The notes under the pieces are model-generated. The model ran no database searches. It was not told where the DNA came from and was given only the letters and a program-made list of their open reading frames with translations. 64,000 nt of DNA from Clostridium beijerinckii (GTDB lineage: Bacteria > Bacillota > Clostridia > Clostridiales > Clostridiaceae): the NCBI RefSeq assembly GCF_018223745.1, contig NZ_CP073653.1, forward strand, positions 1,169,001 through 1,233,000. The letters run 5' to 3'. The position numbers and the translations under genes were made by a program. Positions 19,124 through 28,696 of the stretch are shown here, piece after piece; positions within the stretch are counted from its first letter, which is position 1; the number at the start of each line of letters is the position of its first letter.

Positions 19124-19432
19124 CGAAATATAAAAATACTTGCAGTATGAGTGTAAGTTCTAAGTTTACTGCTGAACTCTCGAAAGGGAATATATGCGTT
19201 TGTCCTGGTTCTCTGAAGATTTTACCGGGTGATTCTAAGAATAGAAGTTGTGCCCAAAATGCTAGCCTCAAAAGCGAGTTTTGAACTAGCATATTTGGAA
19301 CAACTTCTAATCTAAGAATCGCAGCCGGCAAGATCTTCTAATGAACATTGCACAAAAGCATATATTCTTTTTCTTTATTTAGTAGTAAACTTAAATCAAA
19401 TTCATATTTATGCAAGTATTTTTATATTTCTG
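19124..19432. repeat. Family B palindrome, copy 3 (long form)
   Basis: Outer arms CGAAATATAAAAATACTTGC (19124-19143) and GCAAGTATTTTTATATTTC (19412-19430). Further in, TAAGTTTACTGCT pairs with AGTAGTAAACTTA. A short-element pair lies inside that (CGAAAGGGAATATATGC against GCATATATTCTTTTTC, about 19178-19370). The core is GAAGTTGTGCCCAAAATGCTAG / CTAGCATATTTGGAACAACTTC. It starts 32 bp after the ldh stop. Its left flank (AAAGGTATTGT) is shared with copy 2. Confidence 0.85.
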
Positions 19433-19513
19433 CATTTAGCAATATCCCATCTAATAATTGACTTAAATATTTTAGAGTCTATATTGATTCCTAAGTTTTT
19501 CTCACATATATTT

Positions 19514-19564
19514 GAAAAAGTAGCTGGTAAAAGATACCACTACACATTCGTCTGTGACTTTTTC
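19514..19564. other. Hairpin in the ldh-birA gap
   Basis: GAAAAAGTAGCTG and CTGTGACTTTTTC can pair around a ~25-nt loop, followed by TTAT. It might be a terminator. Nothing else recognisable lies between the two palindromes here (19433-19770) apart from a lone family B left end (AAAGAAAGAGAATACATATATG) near 19621-19642. Confidence 0.35.
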
Positions 19565-19770
19565 TTATAACTATCATCATAAATTTATAATATTTGAAAT
19601 ACTCAAAATGATAGCAAAACAAAGAAAGAGAATACATATATGTGGCTTAAGAATTTTAGAATATCCTATAAGAATATTTTAATGAGAGATTGCCGATTAA
19701 TACATTTTGGTTATTTCACACATAGATAACGGGCTAAAGTTAAGAGTATATCTTAATTTTAGTATATACC

Positions 19771-19964
19771 AGAAAAGAAGATCATGCTTTTGTAGAGGCG
19801 TTACATAGAGGATTTAGCTGTAGATATTTCTTCAGTAGAAGTTGTTTCATTTTTGCTTGTCATGCACTTACTGTAGCAACATGCAGAAATGGGTACAACT
19901 TCTGCTGTTAGAAATTCACAGCAAAATCCTCAGTAACCCGAACAAATGCATGATCTTCTTTTCG
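19771..19964. repeat. Family B palindrome, copy 4
   Basis: Outer arms AGAAAAGAAGATCATGC (19771-19787) and GCATGATCTTCTTTTCG (19948-19964). The core is AGAAGTTGTTTCATT against AATGGGTACAACTTCT, with an apex of the GCTTGTCATGC ... CATGC type. It lies 42 bp from the 3' end of birA. Confidence 0.8.
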
Positions 19965-20005
19965 ATAATACATATACTTAACTTTAAACATTGCAATATA
20001 AATTT

Positions 20006-20977
20006 TTAGTTCATTCCATTAAAACTAATCTCTCCAGTAATTACAGCTTTTTCATTTCCGTTGCTATCTATGACCATAAGGTCGCCGTTATCAGAAACAG
20101 AAACACAGGTAACAATTTCTTCATTATTATATGTGATTAATTTTGCCTTTCGACCTAAAATGTTGGAATGATCTCGGCAGATTGAAATTGTCTCGGAAAG
20201 ATCTAATTTATTTATGAAGTTATTGTATAATACTTCGAAATTATTTAAGAAAGCTGAAAGTATCTCAGTTCTTTTGAAATCTTTATCATATTCAATCTTT
20301 AGTGAAGTGGCAATTGCTTTTATATTATCATCAAAGTCACTTTCATCTATATTAATATTCATCCCTACGCCCAAAACTAAATAATGAACACTATCCATGT
20401 CACATTTCATTTCAGCTAGGATTCCACAAAACTTTTTGTCATTCAAAAGTATATCATTAGGCCATTTAATGGTTGAATTAATACCTAAATTACTTAGTGT
20501 CTTATATACAGAAGCAGCAGCAATTTGAGTTATTTTAGGAGCTTCCGTTGGAGGAAGTTTAGGTCTTAATATTAATGAAAACCAAAGACCGCCATTTGGA
20601 GAAACCCATTTCCTATTGAAGCGACCACTTCCTAAAGTTTGCTTTTCTGCAATTACTATAGTACCGTGTTCGATTTCTTTCTGTGCAAGCTCTTTTGCTT
20701 TAATATTTGTAGAATCTATTTCATCAAAGTAAACTATGCTTTTTCCAATAGCAGATGTTTTTAATAAAGGTAGAATTTCATTTTTATTTAATAAATCAGG
20801 AGAATTAAGTAATTTGTATCCCTTATTAGAAATTCCTTCTATTATATAGCCTTTTAATTTTAAGTTTTTTATATGTTTCCATATAGCAGTTCGTGAAACA
20901 TTTAAAGTAGAACTTAGGTATTCGCCAGAAACATAATCTTGAGATTTTTTTAATTCATTTAAAATTTTATCTTCCAT
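20006..20977 (-). CDS. birA: Bifunctional biotin-protein ligase / biotin operon repressor
   Basis: 323 residues. An N-terminal winged helix (about residues 1-60, YLSSTLNVSRTAIWKHIKNL) suggests DNA binding. The ligase domain has the biotinyl-AMP loop GSGRFNRKWVSPNGGLWFSL and KWPNDILLNDKKFCGILAEM. A C-terminal SH3-like domain follows. It attaches biotin to carboxylase carrier proteins and probably represses biotin genes, none of which are in the window. GGAGGT precedes the ATG. Confidence 0.94.
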   Translation of the reverse strand: MEDKILNELKKSQDYVSGEYLSSTLNVSRTAIWKHIKNLKLKGYIIEGISNKGYKLLNSPDLLNKNEILPLLKTSAIGKSIVYFDEIDSTNIKAKELAQKEIEHGTIVIAEKQTLGSGRFNRKWVSPNGGLWFSLILRPKLPPTEAPKITQIAAASVYKTLSNLGINSTIKWPNDILLNDKKFCGILAEMKCDMDSVHYLVLGVGMNINIDESDFDDNIKAIATSLKIEYDKDFKRTEILSAFLNNFEVLYNNFINKLDLSETISICRDHSNILGRKAKLITYNNEEIVTCVSVSDNGDLMVIDSNGNEKAVITGEISFNGMN

Positions 20978-21162
20978 TTATATATACCTCCTAAGACTAA
21001 TTATAACATAATGTGAGTATTTAAAAGCAAAATCCAAGTACCAAATAGAATAAAATGCTGGAAAAATGAAATTATTGTAATCTAATTGAAAATATTATAT
21101 AATTAGGTCTGGTGTAATTTTTATAAATGCAATTAAAATGCATTTTTAGAGAGGATAATAAA

Positions 21163-22185
21163 ATGGATATAAATAGAAAAAATAAGAAATCTAAGGTAAA
21201 AAAAAGCAAGAAAAGAGTAAATAAGATTTCATTTAAGACATTAGCTATATTTTTTGCATTTGAATTATTTTTTACTGGATGTACATTCCCATTTTTACTT
21301 TTATATGGACCATTTGATAATGCGAAAAGCCAATATGTTGGAGCAGCAATGACTTCAATGAGTCATCAATATCTGGCTACATGGTTCTTATCAGATAAAA
21401 AAATAGCAGAAATTATGGGAGAAAACTCAACTGAAGAAACTAGTGAAACTACCAATATATCTGATATTAAAGTTCCAAAGGTTAAAGATGATACTATAGA
21501 ACTTCATGATATAGAAAATTCTAAGTATAATGGTTATTATTTGGTGGTAAAAGACCCAACAAGAGTTAAAATTGGAGTAAGTTCTAAATTGGGAGTTGAA
21601 GGTGAAACTACATCAACAATTGCTGAAAACAATGATGCTATAGCTGCTATTAATGGGGGAGCATTTACAGATCAATCATCTGCTGCTCAGTGGACAGGAA
21701 ATGGTGGATTGGCATCAGGAATTGTAATGACTGGTGGTGAAGTGAAAGTTAATGATGTAGGAGATAACCCAACAACAACTTTTGGGATAGATAAAAATGG
21801 AGTAATGGTTGTAGGTGATTATACAGTAGATAAACTTAAAGAACTTGGAATTCAGGAAGCTTTAAGTTTTGGTCCGGCATTAATAATTAATGGAAATATG
21901 GTAAAGATAAACGGTGATGGAGGATTTGGGACAGCCCCTAAAACTGCTATAGGACAAATGAAGGATGGCTCAATAATTCTCCTAGTTATAGATGGTAGAG
22001 AAATTGGAAGCATAGGAGCAACATTAAAGGAATTACAAGAAATTATGCATCAGCTAGGTGCATGGAATGCAATGAACTTGGATGGTGGAAAATCGACAAC
22101 ATTGTATTACTATGGAGAAGTTAGAAATAAACCATCAAATAGTATGGGAGAAAGAACTATTCCAACAGCAGTTATTGTTAAATAA
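21163..22185 (+). CDS. Membrane-anchored phosphodiester glycosidase (NAGPA-domain) protein
   Basis: A lysine-rich N-terminus leads into one hydrophobic segment (TLAIFFAFELFFTGCTFPFLLLYG), so the rest is outside the cell. The C-terminal ~220 residues form a NAGPA/phosphodiester glycosidase domain: INGGAF, SFGPALIINGN, AIGQMKDG, and the family signature MNLDGGKSTTLYYYGE. I chose the ATG at 21163 because GAGAGGAT precedes it; an ATG at 21127 lacks a ribosome site. It probably acts on exopolysaccharide or cell-wall linkages. The next gene starts 20 nt later, forming a two-gene operon. Confidence 0.85.
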   Translation: MDINRKNKKSKVKKSKKRVNKISFKTLAIFFAFELFFTGCTFPFLLLYGPFDNAKSQYVGAAMTSMSHQYLATWFLSDKKIAEIMGENSTEETSETTNISDIKVPKVKDDTIELHDIENSKYNGYYLVVKDPTRVKIGVSSKLGVEGETTSTIAENNDAIAAINGGAFTDQSSAAQWTGNGGLASGIVMTGGEVKVNDVGDNPTTTFGIDKNGVMVVGDYTVDKLKELGIQEALSFGPALIINGNMVKINGDGGFGTAPKTAIGQMKDGSIILLVIDGREIGSIGATLKELQEIMHQLGAWNAMNLDGGKSTTLYYYGEVRNKPSNSMGERTIPTAVIVK

Positions 22186-22205
22186 ACAGAAGGTGAGGTA
22201 GAATT

Positions 22206-23252
22206 ATGAAGATGTTTAAGAAGATAACTGCATGGGCATTGTTATCTATACTATTACAAATTTCTGGCTTATATATTTTAGAAAATTTTATTTTTAAGCA
22301 TACGTCAGAATTTAAAAGTAATAAAATAGAAGTTCAAAAAAAGGATAATACAAAAGATATTTCAGCATCTATTCCGGGAAGTGCAAAAGATACTAAAATA
22401 TCAGATGATGGTAAATACATATGTTACCAGGATGGCGAAAGTGTGTATTTGGAAGATACCAAGACGGGAACAAGTAATCCAATTACAACGGAAAAAAAGG
22501 GTACAATTATGTATTATGATTGGCTTTTAGAAAGAGATATACTAGTAATAGCTCAGAAGATTGAAAAAGATGGGGAATCTAAAGTTCAGCTTATAACATA
22601 TAATGCTAAAGATTTAACAGAAACAGTTGCAAGTAAAGAAGATATTTGCCCATACCAAGAGGGTATGGAAGTTAAAAAGATAACCACTTCTGTCTTTACA
22701 GGTGTATTTTATGTAGAAATATATACAGGTGGTTTAAAGAGCGCAGTTTATAGATTTGATAGAGATTATGAAAGAAAAAAGGTTCCTCTAGCAGTTAATG
22801 TTTTAGGAAATATGAAAGTAATGCCTCACAACGATAGATTAATATATGAAGATAAGTTGAATAGTAAATTTTTTGTTACCAGCCCCAATAAGCAATTAAC
22901 ATTTAGTGGTAATAAAAATCTGACGCTTCTTGGAATCGACAGAAATGATGTGATTTATATTGGTGAGCTTAACGGTGATAAAATTACCAGTATCACTTAT
23001 GGAAAAGTTGATGAAGATACAGCAAATTGGAAAAAGGCAACACTTGATTCGGTTGTAAGTGCTAATGACTTGTATTTTAGTAATAAAAGTGAAATACTAG
23101 TTAATGATAATCTTAAAGGTAGTGTCAAGAATTTAAGTACAGGAAAAGAAGTTGAATATGAAGGAAAACTTGTTCAGATTAAAGAAGATTTCATAGCGAC
23201 TGAAGATAATAGCGGAAAATTAGTTTATAAAAGTTTAAATAATAGTAAATAA
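22206..23252 (+). CDS. Uncharacterised membrane-anchored protein, possibly beta-propeller-like
   Basis: Not recognised. 348 residues: an N-terminal hydrophobic anchor (about 6-28, AWALLSILLQISGLYILENF), a short charged linker, then a mostly beta-type extracellular part with short repeats of the kind D-G-K-Y-I-C and L-I-Y-E-D that resemble WD40/TolB-like blades. It is co-directional with the NAGPA-domain gene and has its own GAGGT site, so the two may act together at the cell surface. No catalytic motif seen. Confidence 0.65.
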   Translation: MKMFKKITAWALLSILLQISGLYILENFIFKHTSEFKSNKIEVQKKDNTKDISASIPGSAKDTKISDDGKYICYQDGESVYLEDTKTGTSNPITTEKKGTIMYYDWLLERDILVIAQKIEKDGESKVQLITYNAKDLTETVASKEDICPYQEGMEVKKITTSVFTGVFYVEIYTGGLKSAVYRFDRDYERKKVPLAVNVLGNMKVMPHNDRLIYEDKLNSKFFVTSPNKQLTFSGNKNLTLLGIDRNDVIYIGELNGDKITSITYGKVDEDTANWKKATLDSVVSANDLYFSNKSEILVNDNLKGSVKNLSTGKEVEYEGKLVQIKEDFIATEDNSGKLVYKSLNNSK

Positions 23253-23260
23253 AGAGGGTA

Positions 23261-23303
23261 AATAAAGAGTGTTTAATTAAATTGAAATTAAACACTCTTT
23301 ATT
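23261..23303 (+). terminator. Terminator of the NAGPA operon
   Basis: AATAAAGAGTGTTTAATT (23261-23278) and its exact complement AATTAAACACTCTTTATT (about 23286-23303) form a long hairpin. Confidence 0.85.
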
Positions 23304-23449
23304 AAATTAGATCTTATAATGTATATGTTGTAACTGAGTTTCTACCTTTTGTCTTAATTGAGCATTTGTTTTACTAAAATTTTAAATGTAGGTTTATTAG
23401 TACAACATATAGAACAATGTTCTGATATAAACTAATAAGTGCATTTACA

Positions 23450-23478
23450 TTGTTGATAGTAATCTTTTATGATATAAT
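23450..23478 (+). promoter_or_regulatory. Candidate promoter in the 430-bp gap before the M50 protease gene
   Basis: TTGTTG (23450-23455), 17-nt spacer, TATAAT (23473-23478). A second TATAAT lies at about 23697, closer to the gene. If the distal one is used the transcript has a leader of ~250 nt. I found no terminator, known riboswitch or gene in 23304-23735. Confidence 0.4.
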
Positions 23479-23735
23479 GTTGGGAATAAATAGTAAGCAG
23501 TATATACATTTTATATAAACATTTAAGACACTATAATAGCGTAAGGAAGATAAAGAATATATATACCTAAAAAGTTTAATTTATAAAAATTTATCTTAAA
23601 TTATTAGGTGGCAAAAATGAATAAGTCTATAAGAACAGAGTAATATTATTTAGTTGAAATATATATGTTCTTTTAATAGGATTTGTTCTAAGTATGATAT
23701 AATATAAAACATACATATCGAAAAAGGAGGAAAAC

Positions 23736-24377
23736 ATGAATTCAGTACTTAATATGATTTTAATGATTCCAGGGATGCTTATCGCTTTTACATTTCATGA
23801 ATATGCACATGCATTAATAGCAGATAGAATGGGAGATAAGACACCAAGGTTTCAAGGAAGATTGACTTTAAATCCAATTGCGCATATTGATCCTATAGGA
23901 TTTGTGGCTGTACTTATCTTTAGCTTTGGATGGGCAAAGCCAGTACAAACTAATCCATCGGCATATAAAAACTATTATAAAGATGACTTGAAAGTAAGTT
24001 TAGCTGGACCAATTGCAAATTTTTTAGTTGCCATAGCAACTTCAATAGTTTTGGGACTTTATTATAGTTTTGCATATAGATTTTTACCAGATGCATTAGC
24101 TGGTGTTTTAGAGCGAATGATATATATGACGCTTGTTATTAATGTAAATATAGGATTATTTAATTTGATACCAATACCAGGACTAGATGGCTTTAGTCTT
24201 TTAAGAGATTTAAGTCCAAATACGTTCTATAGATTTGAAGAAAAATTTTATCAATATCAAATGTTCATTATGTTAGCGTTAATCTTTGTTGGAGGAAGAA
24301 TAATTTCTATACCAGCCGGCGTTATACGTAATATGCTTTTAGGGATTACTAATTTAATAACACGTTTCCTATTTTAA
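23736..24377 (+). CDS. Site-2 protease-family (M50) membrane metalloprotease
   Basis: 213 residues with several transmembrane segments. The zinc motif HEYAH is at residues 21-25 within the first membrane helix, and the third ligand region is NLIPIPGLDG, the short rhomboid-neighbour type of M50 enzyme (YwhC-like). These enzymes cleave substrates within the membrane; the target here is unknown. AAAGGAGG precedes the ATG. Confidence 0.88.
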   Translation: MNSVLNMILMIPGMLIAFTFHEYAHALIADRMGDKTPRFQGRLTLNPIAHIDPIGFVAVLIFSFGWAKPVQTNPSAYKNYYKDDLKVSLAGPIANFLVAIATSIVLGLYYSFAYRFLPDALAGVLERMIYMTLVINVNIGLFNLIPIPGLDGFSLLRDLSPNTFYRFEEKFYQYQMFIMLALIFVGGRIISIPAGVIRNMLLGITNLITRFLF

Positions 24378-24385
24378 AAATAAAG

Positions 24386-24414
24386 TTGACAAAATTTAAG
24401 ATAATTTGTATAAT
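24386..24414 (+). promoter_or_regulatory. Promoter of the T-box/argS transcript
   Basis: TTGACA (24386-24391), an exact 17-nt spacer and TATAAT (24409-24414), just downstream of the M50 gene stop. Confidence 0.8.
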
Positions 24415-24435
24415 TTATTATCATTAATATTGAAA

Positions 24436-24734
24436 AATTCTAAGAAGAGGAAAGTAGTTTAATTAATTCCTTTAGCGAATAGGGAGATGGTGTAAGCCCT
24501 ATGGATAGATTAAGTGAAAAGAGCCTTGGAGAAATCACCTGAAATAAGTAGTTGAAAAGATAATAATCTAATATAGCTGGTATGATATATTAATTATTAT
24601 TTTTAAACCTTTAGTAGGGCTGGTCGCAAGTTAAATTGCGTTAAAAGTTGAGAGGTATTTTATTTATATAAAATACAATAAGAGTGGTACCGCGGATAAT
24701 TCGTCTCTTTTTATTTAAGAGGCGGATTTTTTTT
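24436..24734 (+). ncRNA. T-box riboswitch, arginine specifier AGA
   Basis: The T-box sequence AGAGTGGTACCGCGG is at 24681-24695. The lower Stem I helix is CTAAG (24440-24444) with CTTGG (24525-24529). The specifier loop reads GAA-A-AGA, placing the codon AGA at 24520-24522, which fits arginyl-tRNA and the argS gene downstream. A terminator (TCGTCTC against GAGGCGGA, then eight T) ends near 24734. Uncharged tRNA-Arg would stabilise the antiterminator. Confidence 0.93.
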
Positions 24735-24892
24735 GTTCTTTAGAAATCTATATCGAAGTTAAATTTGTGCATTTATTATGAGAAATACTGACTAAGAAAA
24801 TTAAATTTTGAGAAAGAATAAAGAAATACATTCTTACAAATTATAAAGTTATTTAATTTATGAAGAGTTTGTCTAAATATAAGGAGGATATT

Positions 24893-26584
24893 ATGGATTA
24901 TAAAAGTAAAGTTGCAGAACTAATAAAAAAACATGTGGAATTAGAAATTGAAGCTATTGAAAAATTGATTGAAATACCGCCAAAGCCAGAAATGGGAGAT
25001 TATGCATTTCCATGTTTCCAATTGTCAAAGGTTATGAGAAAAGCTCCAAATATGATAGCAGAAGAATTGAAGAATTCTATGTCAACTGATGGATTTGAAA
25101 GAATTGAGAATTTAGGGCCATATGTTAACTTCTTCGTTGATAAAGGAGTATTTGCAGAAAATACGATCAAAAAGGTTTTAGCAGATGGAGAAAATTATGG
25201 AGCATCAAATATAGGGGAAGGGAAAACAGTTTGCGTTGAATATTCTTCGCCTAATATAGCAAAACCTTTTCATGTTGGTCACTTATTCACTACAGCTATA
25301 GGTAATTCTTTATATAAGATGTTTAAGAAGGAAGGATATAATACTGTAGGATTGAATCACTTGGGAGATTGGGGAACTCAATTTGGTAAGCTTATAAGTG
25401 CGTATGATAGATGGGTAGACGAAGAGGCATTAGAAAAGGCTCCAATTGATGAATTACTTAGAATATATGTTAAATTCCACGAAGAGGCTGAAAAAGATCC
25501 TTCATTAGAAGATGAAGCAAGAGCAAACTTTAAGGCACTAGAGACTGGTGATGAAAAAGCAACAGCACTTTGGACTAGATTTAGAGAGTTGAGCTTAAAA
25601 GAATTTGAAAGAGTTTATAACATTTTAGGAGTTAAATTTGATTCATTAGCTGGAGAAGCATTTTATAATGATAAGATGGATGTTGTTGTTGATGAATTGA
25701 AAGAAAAAGGACTTCTTGTAGAAAGTAATGGGGCTCAAGTTGTAATGCTTGAAGAATATAATATGCCACCTTGTATAGTACTTAAAGGTGATGGTGCATC
25801 TATATATGCTACAAGAGACTTAGCAGCTGCTATGTATAGAAAGAAAACTTATGATTTTCATAAATGTGTTTATGTAGTTGGAACTCCTCAATCACTTCAC
25901 TTCAAACAAGTATTTAAAGTGTTAGAACTTGCAGGACATGAATGGTCTAAAGACTGTGTTCATGTAGGCTTTGGGTTAGTTAAATTTGCAGATAGAAAAC
26001 TTTCAACTAGAAATGGATCGATTGTTTTACTTGATGATTTACTTCGTGAAGCTGTAGAGAAGACAATGGAAGTTATAAATGAAAAAAATCCAGAACTTGA
26101 AAATAAAGAGGAAGTTGCAAAGAAAATTGGTGTCGGAGCAGTAATCTTTACTTATCTTAAAAACTCAAGAGAAAAAGATATTGTTTTTGATTGGAAGGAA
26201 ATATTATCATTTGATGGAGAAACTGGCCCATATGTTCAATATTCATATGCAAGAGGAAATAGTATATTAAACAGAGGTAAAGAATGTACTGGAACTGTTG
26301 AATATAGTAAATTATCTTCAAAAGAAGAATTTGAGTTAGTTAAGAGTATAGCTAACTTTAATAGCGTAATAACTTTAGCCTTAGATAAGTTAGAACCTTC
26401 AATATTAACAAGGTACGTAATTGAAGTTGCAAAAGGATTTAATAAATTCTATAATGCGCATTCGGTATTGAACTTAGAAGATGAGGATTTAAAAGCTACA
26501 AGACTAAACTTAGTTAAAGCAAGTTTACAAGTAATAAAAAATGGATTAGAGTTACTTGGAATAGATGTAGTAGAAAAAATGTAG
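24893..26584 (+). CDS. argS: Arginyl-tRNA synthetase
   Basis: Class I aminoacyl-tRNA synthetase, 563 residues. The HIGH-type motif is FHVGHLFT with SSPNIAKP before it. KLSTRNGS stands in place of KMSKS, as is common in ArgRS. The C-terminal anticodon-binding domain contains [13 protein letters not shown] chose the ATG at 24893 because AAGGAGG precedes it; an upstream in-frame ATG at 24860 has none. Expression is set by the T-box leader. Confidence 0.96.
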   Translation: MDYKSKVAELIKKHVELEIEAIEKLIEIPPKPEMGDYAFPCFQLSKVMRKAPNMIAEELKNSMSTDGFERIENLGPYVNFFVDKGVFAENTIKKVLADGENYGASNIGEGKTVCVEYSSPNIAKPFHVGHLFTTAIGNSLYKMFKKEGYNTVGLNHLGDWGTQFGKLISAYDRWVDEEALEKAPIDELLRIYVKFHEEAEKDPSLEDEARANFKALETGDEKATALWTRFRELSLKEFERVYNILGVKFDSLAGEAFYNDKMDVVVDELKEKGLLVESNGAQVVMLEEYNMPPCIVLKGDGASIYATRDLAAAMYRKKTYDFHKCVYVVGTPQSLHFKQVFKVLELAGHEWSKDCVHVGFGLVKFADRKLSTRNGSIVLLDDLLREAVEKTMEVINEKNPELENKEEVAKKIGVGAVIFTYLKNSREKDIVFDWKEILSFDGETGPYVQYSYARGNSILNRGKECTGTVEYSKLSSKEEFELVKSIANFNSVITLALDKLEPSILTRYVIEVAKGFNKFYNAHSVLNLEDEDLKATRLNLVKASLQVIKNGLELLGIDVVEKM

Positions 26585-26617
26585 TTATTTAATATTAAAT
26601 TTATTATAATTTTTTGA

Positions 26618-26656
26618 AATAGAGGGATGTCTTATGTAGCAACCCTCTATTTTTTG
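26618..26656 (+). terminator. Terminator after argS
   Basis: AATAGAGGG and CCCTCTATT around a ~16-nt loop, followed by T-run. Confidence 0.85.
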
Positions 26657-26687
26657 ACTCGTTAATTTCTTTTATATGCCTTAAAAA

Positions 26688-27869
26688 ATGATATATGGTA
26701 TAATTGAAAAAAGCATGGAAAGGATGTGGAATGAATTGTTTATAAATAGAAATATTAAATATAGGGATATATTAATATTTGCTTTAATAGGTGTAATTGG
26801 ATACAAACTTATAGATAATTATAATTTTTTCTTTGATATAGGCAGAAAAGTTTTATCTATTATGTCACCTTTTATATATGCTATTATTTGTGCTTATATA
26901 TTAAATCCAGTAGTAAGTTTTTTTGAAAATAATTTTAAAACTAAAAGAGCAATATCGATATTGATTACATATTTTATAATTATAGCTTTAATTATTATAA
27001 TATTATTTTTTACGATACCAAGTATAGTAGATAGTATAGTAAATATAACTAGAGAAATGCCGGCCTATGTGGAAATTATACAAAAGTGGATCAATACTCT
27101 TCTTCAAAATGAAAGAATAAAGACACTGATTGTACAAGCGGGACTTTTAAATAAGCTACAGGAAATGTCAAGCCAGATAGGAAGTGTAACAATAGGACTA
27201 CTACAAAATTTTATTATGTACTTATTATCATTTACATCAAATTTAGTTAGTGTGATTTTTGGTTTTTTAATTTCAATTTATGTTTTAATGGATAAAGAAA
27301 AGTTGTTAAAACGTGCTAGAACCATAACATATATGATTTTTAATGAAGAAAAGGGGAATAAGTTAGTTACATTTATTAGAACCTATAATAAAATGATAGG
27401 AGTTTATATAGGGATAAAAGCAATTGATTCAGCAATAATAGGTTTTATATCACTTATAGGTCTATTAATTGTTGGGGAACCCTATGCACCACTAATAGCC
27501 CTGATAGAAGGGATTACTAATATGATTCCTTATTTTGGACCACTTATTGGTGAAGTAGTCGGTGCGGGAGTTGCAATCTTTGTTTCACCTATGAAGGCTT
27601 TTATGGTATTCATACTTTTACTTTGTATTCATCTTTTTGATGCTTGGTACCTTGATCCTAAGCTTATAGGAAAAAAGGTTGGAGTCAGTCCATTAGGGAT
27701 AATATTAGGAGTTGCAATAGGCGGTGGCTTTTGGGGACCTTTTGGAATGCTTCTAGGATCACCTACAATGGCAACCATAAAAATATATTATGAGAAAACA
27801 GTAGAGGAGTTTAGAAAAAAGAATCCAGGATTAGTTAAGAAAGAAAGTCTTGGAGAAATTGATTTATAA
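26688..27869 (+). CDS. AI-2E family (PerM-like) membrane transporter
   Basis: About 390 residues with some eight hydrophobic helices and the family's C-terminal pattern (GITNMIPYFGPLIGE, SPLGIILGVAIGGGFWGPFGMLLG). Family members export small molecules or ions; the substrate is not predictable. The start is uncertain: the frame opens at the ATG at 26688, but a TATAAT at 26699-26704 overlaps it, so translation may begin at ATG 26715, ATG 26724 or TTG 26736 (AAAGGA lies 12 nt before the last). Confidence 0.82.
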   Translation: MIYGIIEKSMERMWNELFINRNIKYRDILIFALIGVIGYKLIDNYNFFFDIGRKVLSIMSPFIYAIICAYILNPVVSFFENNFKTKRAISILITYFIIIALIIIILFFTIPSIVDSIVNITREMPAYVEIIQKWINTLLQNERIKTLIVQAGLLNKLQEMSSQIGSVTIGLLQNFIMYLLSFTSNLVSVIFGFLISIYVLMDKEKLLKRARTITYMIFNEEKGNKLVTFIRTYNKMIGVYIGIKAIDSAIIGFISLIGLLIVGEPYAPLIALIEGITNMIPYFGPLIGEVVGAGVAIFVSPMKAFMVFILLLCIHLFDAWYLDPKLIGKKVGVSPLGIILGVAIGGGFWGPFGMLLGSPTMATIKIYYEKTVEEFRKKNPGLVKKESLGEIDL

Positions 27870-27898
27870 AAGATTATAAAGAATTTAGGAGAAGTTTT

Positions 27899-28435
27899 AT
27901 GAAGGAATTTATTGATTTATTAAATGAACGTCAAAGTTGTAGAAAGTATTTAAATAAACCTGTTGAAAAAGAAAAGTTAGTAAAATGTATTGAGGCTGCC
28001 AGATTAGCTCCATCAGCATGTAATAGCCAACCATGGCATTTTGTAGTAGTTAATAATAAAGAGCTAGTACCTAAGGTTTCAGAATGCTTACAGGATGCAG
28101 TTATGAATAAATTTACTACAGAATGTCCAGCTTTTATAATAGTGGTGGAGGAAAGTGGAAATTTAACTTCACGAGCTGGAGCATTAATTAAACAGCAGGA
28201 TTATAGATCTGTTGATATTGGGATTGCAACTGAGCATATATGTTTAGCGGCAACAGAACAAAATTTAGGTACTTGTATTTTAGGTTGGTTTAATGAAAAA
28301 GAACTAAAGAAACTTTTAAATATAAATAAATTAAAGCGAATTAGATTAGTAGTGGCTGTTGGATATCCAGAAAATGATAATATAAGAAAAAAAGTGAGAA
28401 AGAATATAGATGAAATTCTAACTTTTATAGAATAG
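27899..28435 (+). CDS. Nitroreductase-family flavoprotein
   Basis: 178 residues. The N-terminal RQSCRKY and PSACNSQPWHFVVV motifs bind FMN, and GTCILGWFNEKELKKLL matches the C-terminal part of the family. An NAD(P)H-dependent reductase of unknown physiological substrate. TAGGAG precedes the ATG 30 nt after the transporter gene, so the two may be co-transcribed. Confidence 0.88.
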   Translation: MKEFIDLLNERQSCRKYLNKPVEKEKLVKCIEAARLAPSACNSQPWHFVVVNNKELVPKVSECLQDAVMNKFTTECPAFIIVVEESGNLTSRAGALIKQQDYRSVDIGIATEHICLAATEQNLGTCILGWFNEKELKKLLNINKLKRIRLVVAVGYPENDNIRKKVRKNIDEILTFIE

Positions 28436-28453
28436 TCATGGATAAATTTTAAC

Positions 28454-28490
28454 GACACTATCAATAATAAATATATTTGGTAGTGTTTTT
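28454..28490 (+). terminator. Terminator after the nitroreductase gene
   Basis: ACACTATCAA and TTGGTAGTGT pair with one mismatch, followed by five T. Confidence 0.75.
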
Positions 28491-28507
28491 ACTTATACAA
28501 TTTATAT

Positions 28508-28613
28508 GATATATTTCAAAAATAATTCTTTATCATAATTCAAAAAATATTGCAAGAATTTCCGTCGTGATTGTGAAGCGTGAAATGTGCATTGTGAATT
28601 GCAACATATATAT
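28508..28613. repeat. Family C element, copy 1
   Basis: Begins ATATATTTCAAAAATAATTC and ends GAATTGCAACATATATAT. It contains ATTGCAAGAATT and an inserted GTGAAGCGTGAAATGTGCATTGTGAA stretch. Compared with copies at 35956, 45845 and 58925 (reverse) it is recognisably the same unit. No gene inside. Confidence 0.75.
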
Positions 28614-28696
28614 TTAAATTAATCAGATAGATTTTATAAGCTTTTCTGAAATGAAAAAATAAAGTATAATAAATAAGTATAAAAGGATGTGAGTTA

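Noticed and set aside
19119-19331. Open frame of 70 codons on minus
   Set aside because: It lies in the family B copy 3 palindrome; no ribosome site, and composition follows the repeat.
21127-21162. Upstream in-frame start for the NAGPA-domain gene
   Set aside because: No ribosome site before it, whereas GAGAGGAT precedes the ATG at 21163.
23616-23642. Eight-codon frame after GGTGG upstream of the M50 protease gene
   Set aside because: Too short; nothing else supports translation.
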